A DNA stretch of 64,000 nt from Aselliscus stoliczkanus. Lineage: Eukaryota; Chordata; Mammalia; Chiroptera; Hipposideridae. This document shows, piece by piece, positions 58,967 to 64,000 of this stretch; the first letter of the stretch is position 1, and the number at the start of each line of letters is the position of its first letter. The position numbers and the translations under genes were made by a program. The stretch covers positions 61,843,501 to 61,907,500 of the forward strand of contig CM066731.1 of the NCBI GenBank assembly GCA_033961575.1, read 5' to 3'. Below the pieces are notes generated by a model that searched no databases, was not told the origin of the DNA, and saw only the letters and a list, made by a program, of their open reading frames with translations.

Positions 58967-60412
58967 TTACTATGAGCAACTATATGCCAACAAATTTGAC
59001 AATCTGGAAGAAATGGATAATTTTCTGGAAGCACACAACCTTCCAAAGCTAACTCAAGAAGAAACAGAAAATCTAAATAGCCTGATTACTACCAACAAAA
59101 TTGAAACAGTAATTGACATGCTCCGAACAAACAAAAGCCCTGGACCAGACGGCTTCACAAGTGAATTTTATCAAACATTGAAAAAAGAACTATCACCTAT
59201 TCTTCTCAAACTATTCCAAAAAAATCCAGAAGGAGGGAAGGCTCCCAAACTCTTTTTATGAAGCCACTATCACCCTGATTCCAAAACTAGATAAAGACAG
59301 CACAAAAAAGGAAAACTACAGGCCAATATCCCTGATGAATATAGATGCAAAAATTCTCAATATAATATTAGCAAACAGAATTCAGCTATATTAAGAAAAT
59401 CATGCATCATGATCAAGTGGGTTTCATCCCTAATACGCAAGGCTGGTTCAACATCCGTAAATCAATTAATGTGATACACCACATCAACAAAATGAAGAAT
59501 AAAAATCACATGGTCATATCAATAGATGCAGAAAAAGCATTTGACAAAATCCAACAGCTATTTATGTTAAAAACCCTTAGGAAATTGGGAATACAGGGAT
59601 CATATCTCAACATAATAAAGGCCATATATGACAAATCTGTAGTAGATATATATGATATGGGGAGGAGGAGTGGGGTGGCGAATTGGGGGAGGGGGGTTGT
59701 CACTTTGGGGGGTAAAGAGTATAACTATTGCATTGTGTTGTACACCTGAAACTAATTATAAATAAATAAATAAATAAAACAAAAAAAAATATTATTCCTT
59801 CATGACAATCTTTTCTATGTCTGCATGTCTTAACTATACCTGATTTAAACAAATCCCAGCTACTCTTTTTAAACACCCCACTAACATCATACTCAATGGG
59901 GAAAAGCTAAAACCATTCCCCTTAAGATCAGGAACAAGACAAGGTTGTCCACTTTCTCCTCTTTTATTCAACATAGTTCTGGAAGTTCTAGCCACAGCAA
60001 TCAGACAAGAAAAAGAAATAAAAGGCATCCAAATTGGCAAGGAAGAAGTAAAATTGTCATTATATGCAGATGGCATGATACTGTATATAGAGAACCCCAA
60101 AGACTCCATCAAAAAACTATTGGAGCTGATAGACGAATTCAGTAAGGTAGCAGAATACAAAATCAATGTTCAGAAATCAGTGGCATTTGCATATACCAAT
60201 AATAAACTAACAGAAGGAGAAATTAGGAAAACTGTCCTATTTACAATTGCTTCAAGAACTATAAAATACCTAGGAATAAATTTAACCAAAGAAGTAAAAG
60301 ATCTGTACTCAGAAAATTCTAAGACACTGAAGAAAGAAATCAAAGAAGATACAAATAAATGGAAACACCTACCATGCTCATGGATAGGAAGAATTAATAT
60401 TGTTTGTTTTTT
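58966..60412 (+). mobile_element. Inverted L1 ORF2 segment (twin-priming 5' inversion)
   Basis: Opposite orientation to 57973-58966 and joined to it head-on. Reads ORF2 from 'LYANKFDNLEEMDNFLEAHN' through 'NKSPGPDGFTSEFYQT', '[20 protein letters not shown]', '[11 protein letters not shown]' to 'KAIYDKS' at 59637. After the 248-bp insert it resumes '[20 protein letters not shown]', then '[20 protein letters not shown]' to 'WIGRINIV' at about 60412. The catalytic YADD is YADG here (about 60060-60074). There is a shift near 59245 and a stop near 59393. No 3' UTR or tail of its own, as expected for a twin-primed inversion. Confidence 0.88.
59637..59884. repeat. Right arm of the inverted repeat: templated insertion inside ORF2
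   Basis: Interrupts ORF2 between 'gacaaatct' and 'aacatcatactcaatgg', removing only a few expected codons. It is the inverted copy of 57883-58128. Junctions show short shared bases: ctgtag at the left, ctaa at the right. Because it carries the non-L1 flank (59795-59884), it must derive from this locus after the L1 had inserted, not from another L1. Confidence 0.93.
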
Positions 60413-60416
60413 TAAT

Positions 60417-60850
60417 ACTGCGGTATCCCTGCAAACAATAGGCCTGGCATACCATATAAGGCCACACAGGGAAGTACTAGGGTCAGTCAGGAAACAGAGG
60501 GAGCAAGAGGAAGTATAGGCAAGAGTCTTTCTTGAGATTTTCACTGGATGGGACGGTGAGGCAGGGCCAGCAGGCTTAGGCTGGCTGGTTTGAATAATTC
60601 CAGCAGGCTCTTGAGAATGGAGGCTGTTCTGTTTTCTGGCACCTGGCCCTGGGGTGAGGAAAGCAGAAAAGTGGCCCAGAGTGCAAAAGCTGAATAATGG
60701 GGGTGTTTGGGGTGTGCTCTCTGGATTGGTTAGTTTGTATATAAAAGGTAGCATGTCAGGCAAGTTGTTTGCTGCCTCTGGAATTAGATAGCCCTGGGAG
60801 GGGCCGTCCTCCAGGGTCAGCAAGGCTTCCTTGAGGTCAAAGCACCAAAT
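60417..60850 (-). mobile_element. Possible solo LTR, minus strand, family unknown
   Basis: On the minus strand: 'ccttttatatacaaactaaccaatcc' gives CCAAT- and TATA-like elements (TATA near 60737-60743 on +). Farther on come 'gtgaaaatctcaagaaagactc', like a degraded polyadenylation region, and a pyrimidine-rich U5-like end near 60470-60520. No coding region. The 217-codon minus frame (60170-60823) runs through it into antisense L1 and is not a gene. The L1 abuts it at 60412. Confidence 0.4.
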
Positions 60851-61082
60851 ACAGAAACCAGAAAATGTGGTTGTTATATGGGGTTAGTAAGAGATCTCTT
60901 AGTGGTCCTTATGACCTTTCGCATCCAGATTTTTTTTTTTTTTAAACTTCCACTTAGCTTTCATATAACGAGTAATTGTATAAAGCCCTAGAATTAACCC
61001 AAGTATTTAAATTTCTTTAGGGGGAAAAGAACAGATCTTACCCTGTTTCTCAAACTTAAATGTTCACAAAAATCACCTGTTG

Positions 61083-61260
61083 GGTTACCAGGTAAAATAC
61101 AGGACACCCAGTTAAATTTTAATTGCAGATAAATAGCAAATATATATATATATTTTAGGATATATATGGCTCACATAATATTTAGGACATACTTGTCCTA
61201 AATAACTTGTTTACCTGAAATTTTACTGGGCATCCTGTCTTTATTTGCTCAGTCTGACAT
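61083..61260. mobile_element. Palindromic DNA-transposon remnant (MER53-like), copy 2
   Basis: 'ggttaccaggtaaaatacaggacacccagttaaattt' at the left and 'acctgaaattttactgggcatcctgtctttatttgctcagtc' inverted at the right. The centre has 'atatttaggacatacttgtcctaaata'. Same family as 35188-35385. Confidence 0.65.
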
Positions 61261-61261
61261 C

Positions 61262-61405
61262 TCTGATCCTCTGGGGAATCCTGTCAAAATGCAGATTCTG
61301 ATTCTGTCCGTCTGGGAGGGGCTCGAGATTCTCCATTTCTAACCATTTCACAAGGTTCGTCAATATTGCTCTTCCTTGTACCACATTTTGATTAGCAAAA
61401 CTCTG
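61262..61405 (+). mobile_element. MER5-type hAT fragment, 3' part
   Basis: 'aatgcagattctgattctgtccgtctgggaggggctcgagattctccatttctaacc' then 'gtaccacattttgattagcaaaactctg' is the right half of a MER5-type element. It abuts the palindromic element on its left. Confidence 0.75.
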
Positions 61406-62477
61406 TTGGGCACCTTGAGACGACACTCAATGACCCATAGTAGCATGTGGTCCACAAATGATAGTGACTAAAGAAATGGAATTTAGTCACCTTAAATTCA
61501 ACAGAGTAAATTAATTGGTTCTCTGAAGGACACTACTTGATTATTATTAACATATCTATCTTCCTGTTTTGTCAAAAAAAAAGAAACAAAATTACTTTCT
61601 GGACTGGCGAATTCTTAGGTTCTGCTTTATAAATAAAATCCTTTGAATCTGTAAATCCAAAGACTTTGAAACCACAGTAAGAAATTCAAACTTATTTTTG
61701 GAAGAATATAGACATTATATCTAAAAGCAAAGAGAATGATCAGGATGATTGTCAGCCTACTATAATATTTTCGTGCTTAGTAAGAAGCTCACACCTAGAT
61801 GATACATTTTTTTATTTTAGAAAGCAATTGAAATTATATTAATATATCGAGACATTCAGCTAAAGCAACTGCAATTTTTCTTCTGTTTAGGAACAATCTG
61901 GTACTTCCATCTTCAAAGCTGTTATTTACATATCAACAGCTTTGTTCAGCTCCCCTGTTCTTTGGTCAAGTGTGAAATTACAATGAAAAATAGAGAACAG
62001 GGTGGTGCTCACAAATAGTAAGATTAAAAAAAGCTAAGGAAGGAGTGCACAAGTATATTAGAATAAATAAAGAATACTGAATAAAAATGCACATGGATTG
62101 CCTTCATTTAAAATGAACTGAATTTTTTGTCCTAATTATTTTAACACCTTGGATGTTTATTTCCTCATCAGTTTAGTCTCATCAACATGTAGAATATGAA
62201 GTACTTTTTTTAATTAAGAAAGCTACTGAAATAACAGTGACCACTAAAATGATTTTTATGTAACTCAACCTTATTTAATCAGATAAGCTTCAACAGATAC
62301 TTAACAACCTTTCTCTGTGCTGGATGATTGCATGCCAAATCCATTAGACGAGCAAACTGCCATTCATTAGGTCTATAATATTTTATTATGCCATCGTGAA
62401 TTTTATGCTATTTTTATTTCAAAGACCTATTGACCTTTGAGGGCATGGATGTGCCTTGGAGGAGAGCACATAGGCTG

Positions 62478-62478
<1 letters not shown>
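61406..62478. other. No feature seen
   Basis: AT-rich unique-looking sequence without exon or named repeat. Confidence 0.45.

Positions 62479-62530
<52 letters not shown>
62479..62530. repeat. (GATA)n microsatellite
   Basis: About 13 pure GATA units. Confidence 0.97.
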
Positions 62531-62531
<1 letters not shown>

Positions 62532-63727
62532 AGTTTTCAATCCTACTGAATTGACAAAGTACCGAACTCACTTTGGTTTATTTTAGAAATTAGAAGCTGA
62601 AGAAATATAACACAAAATTTTATTATAATGGTTTATTCTAATGCATATCTTCCATAATTCGTCCCTCCAATAGTATCTGTTTCTTGTTTTCTGAATAAAT
62701 TCACATTCATGATTGCATATATTGCCTATTTATGTTGATTGGTTGGAAGAGTCATCTGTGAGCCAACTAAACCAAAATTAAACCGAGAAACCTAGAAGAC
62801 ACAGTTCATGTATTGTAACAACTTTATTGCAACCTGATGTCCCTCTTGAAACCTAGAAAAATCCTTCTATAAGATTCTGAAACACTCAGTGACTATAAAT
62901 CACACCTCAGCTGATATTTCTTTTTGTGGATATTTGAGTCAGTGCAAATTCCTAAATGAAATTTTCTTGACATTGGAATATAAACCAAAAAGTGCATAAC
63001 CTTATGCTAGCGTGGTTTTCACAAGGTCATTATTCAGCTCATAATTCAGAGTCTCTAAAAATATGGCAATTTATTTCTCAATGGCATTTGATCCAGGTGT
63101 TTTAATACTTTTATGAGAGTTTTATATCCATTGAACTTCTGTGAAAATTATTGCACTGAATTTTGAGTATCTGCACTGGGTATCTGCACTGAATTTTGAA
63201 TGAGAACTTACCAGTATATGGATATAGAGTGCTTACCTCTATTCAGTGTTGGTGTTAAAAATGTGTGGCTTCCTATGGATTCAGGTACAGGTATTATTCA
63301 AAATAAAATAAAAAACAGGAATGGACACGTGACTATTGCAATTATTCCCCGGGAAAATGGCATTGTAGTATAAGGTGAAATAAGCTTATGCATATTATTT
63401 GAATTATTTGAACTGCCACAGTATATAGACTAATTACAGACTGGTCTAGACAGGAATTTAAATAAAAAATGTCTATTTTGGAATTTTTTTCAGTGAACTA
63501 TGGTTATCTCCTGGGAATTTTTGTATCCTTAGGATATATAATAGTCACAGGGTCCCAATCAAGGGAAAAGAGGAATGACAGCCCCTTGTTGGCCATGCCA
63601 GGCTCCCTTCAGAAAGGGTGCCCTGACCCCAGCAATAGGAATGGAAGGAATAGAGCTGGGATCAGGATGACATTTCTGTCCCCAGCTAGGAGACTGTAAG
63701 CCCATGGAGGACAGGAGACTCTGTCCT
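62531..63727. other. No gene seen
   Basis: AT-rich. A tiny tandem duplication 'gtatctgcactg' occurs at about 63168-63191. No exon supported. Confidence 0.45.
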
Positions 63728-63838
63728 GGGAGAAAATATTTGCAAATCATCAACCCTGGTGATGAACTTGTATCTGAAATATGGAGAGAATTCTTAAAAC
63801 TCAACAGTAAGTAAACATACTCAATTTAAAAAACAGGT
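63728..63838 (+). mobile_element. L1 ORF2 fragment
   Basis: 'gagaaaatatttgcaaatcat' then 'gatgaacttgtatctgaaatatggagagaattcttaaaactcaacagtaag' and 'ctcaatttaaaaaacagg' match the order of a late ORF2 segment of mammalian L1. Short, both ends missing, frames broken. Confidence 0.6.
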
Positions 63839-64000
63839 GGAATGGAGAGGGCTTGGATCCCTTGAGCCTACCGTAATAACTGCAGTTAAGAAATGTTGGT
63901 TGAGTCAAAGCCTGTACCCTCTGTTAAATGTTTATAACCCAGGCAAGGGTCATGGCTCATTCATCTAATTGAACAGCTGCAAGAAGGCCCAGTGCGAGCA

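Noticed and set aside
60170..60823. 217-codon minus-strand open frame
   Set aside because: It runs antisense through L1 ORF2 and across an LTR-like block with no recognised domain. Chance frame.
1..64000. CRISPR arrays, bacterial operons, ribosome binding sites, attachment sites
   Set aside because: No regularly spaced direct repeats other than microsatellites and the 26-bp triplet. Composition and repeats are mammalian.

Overview
The window reads as non-coding mammalian nuclear DNA, most likely from a bat. The evidence is Ves-type tRNA-derived SINEs with an A box, a B box and an AATAAA-bearing tail, together with fairly well-preserved non-autonomous hAT and mariner elements, on a background of ancient mammalian repeats (L2, MIR, MER5, MLT1, old L1). 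Sharing of one SINE head and tail among many copies hints at one bat lineage, possibly the rhinolophoid/yinpterochiropteran side. That placement is an inference and could not be checked. I found no exon, protein-coding gene, structural RNA gene, CpG island, CRISPR array or bacterial-type operon. All open reading frames are short (217 codons or less) and either lie in repeats or look like chance frames. The window could be intergenic or lie inside a very large intron.

Layout. 1-10 kb: L2 and MIR remnants invaded by two long SINEs (4306, 6393), a short SINE of another type (7114), a Ves-like SINE (8555), one full-length hAT miniature element (2339-2572) and one mariner miniature element (9047-9127). 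10-30 kb: mostly unique AT-rich sequence with L2 and old L1 3' ends, a minus-strand Ves SINE whose tail has become a (CTTT)n microsatellite (15.7 kb), and long GT repeats at 18.5, 22.25 and 27.5 kb. 30-43 kb: SINEs with clean target-site duplications, a second hAT copy in the opposite orientation, an old L1 broken by an MLT1 LTR, a mariner element and a SINE (36.35-37.51 kb), a SINE nested within a SINE (39.6-40.2 kb), and a second mariner miniature element (42.08 kb). 43-57 kb: two L1 3' ends facing opposite ways (44.1 and 49.6 kb), a mariner remnant with a possible transposase tail (47.5 kb), two short SINEs, an L2 and an ERVL-like LTR remnant.

57.9-60.9 kb is the most unusual part. An L1 has a 5' inversion of the twin-priming kind. 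Its inverted ORF2 segment is interrupted by about 248 bp that is an almost perfect inverted copy of the same L1's 3' end plus about 90 bp of the adjoining non-L1 flank. The two arms differ only in two homopolymer lengths. This looks like a templated, microhomology-joined insertion made after the L1 landed, or else an assembly artefact. An LTR-like remnant follows directly. 61-64 kb: a palindromic DNA transposon, a MER5-type element, a GATA microsatellite and a small L1 fragment.

There is no gene system here. The interest lies in repeat history: insertion order, modular SINEs, microsatellites born at transposon ends, and the inverted templated insertion. Repeat family names come from memory of consensus sequences and were not verified by a search.
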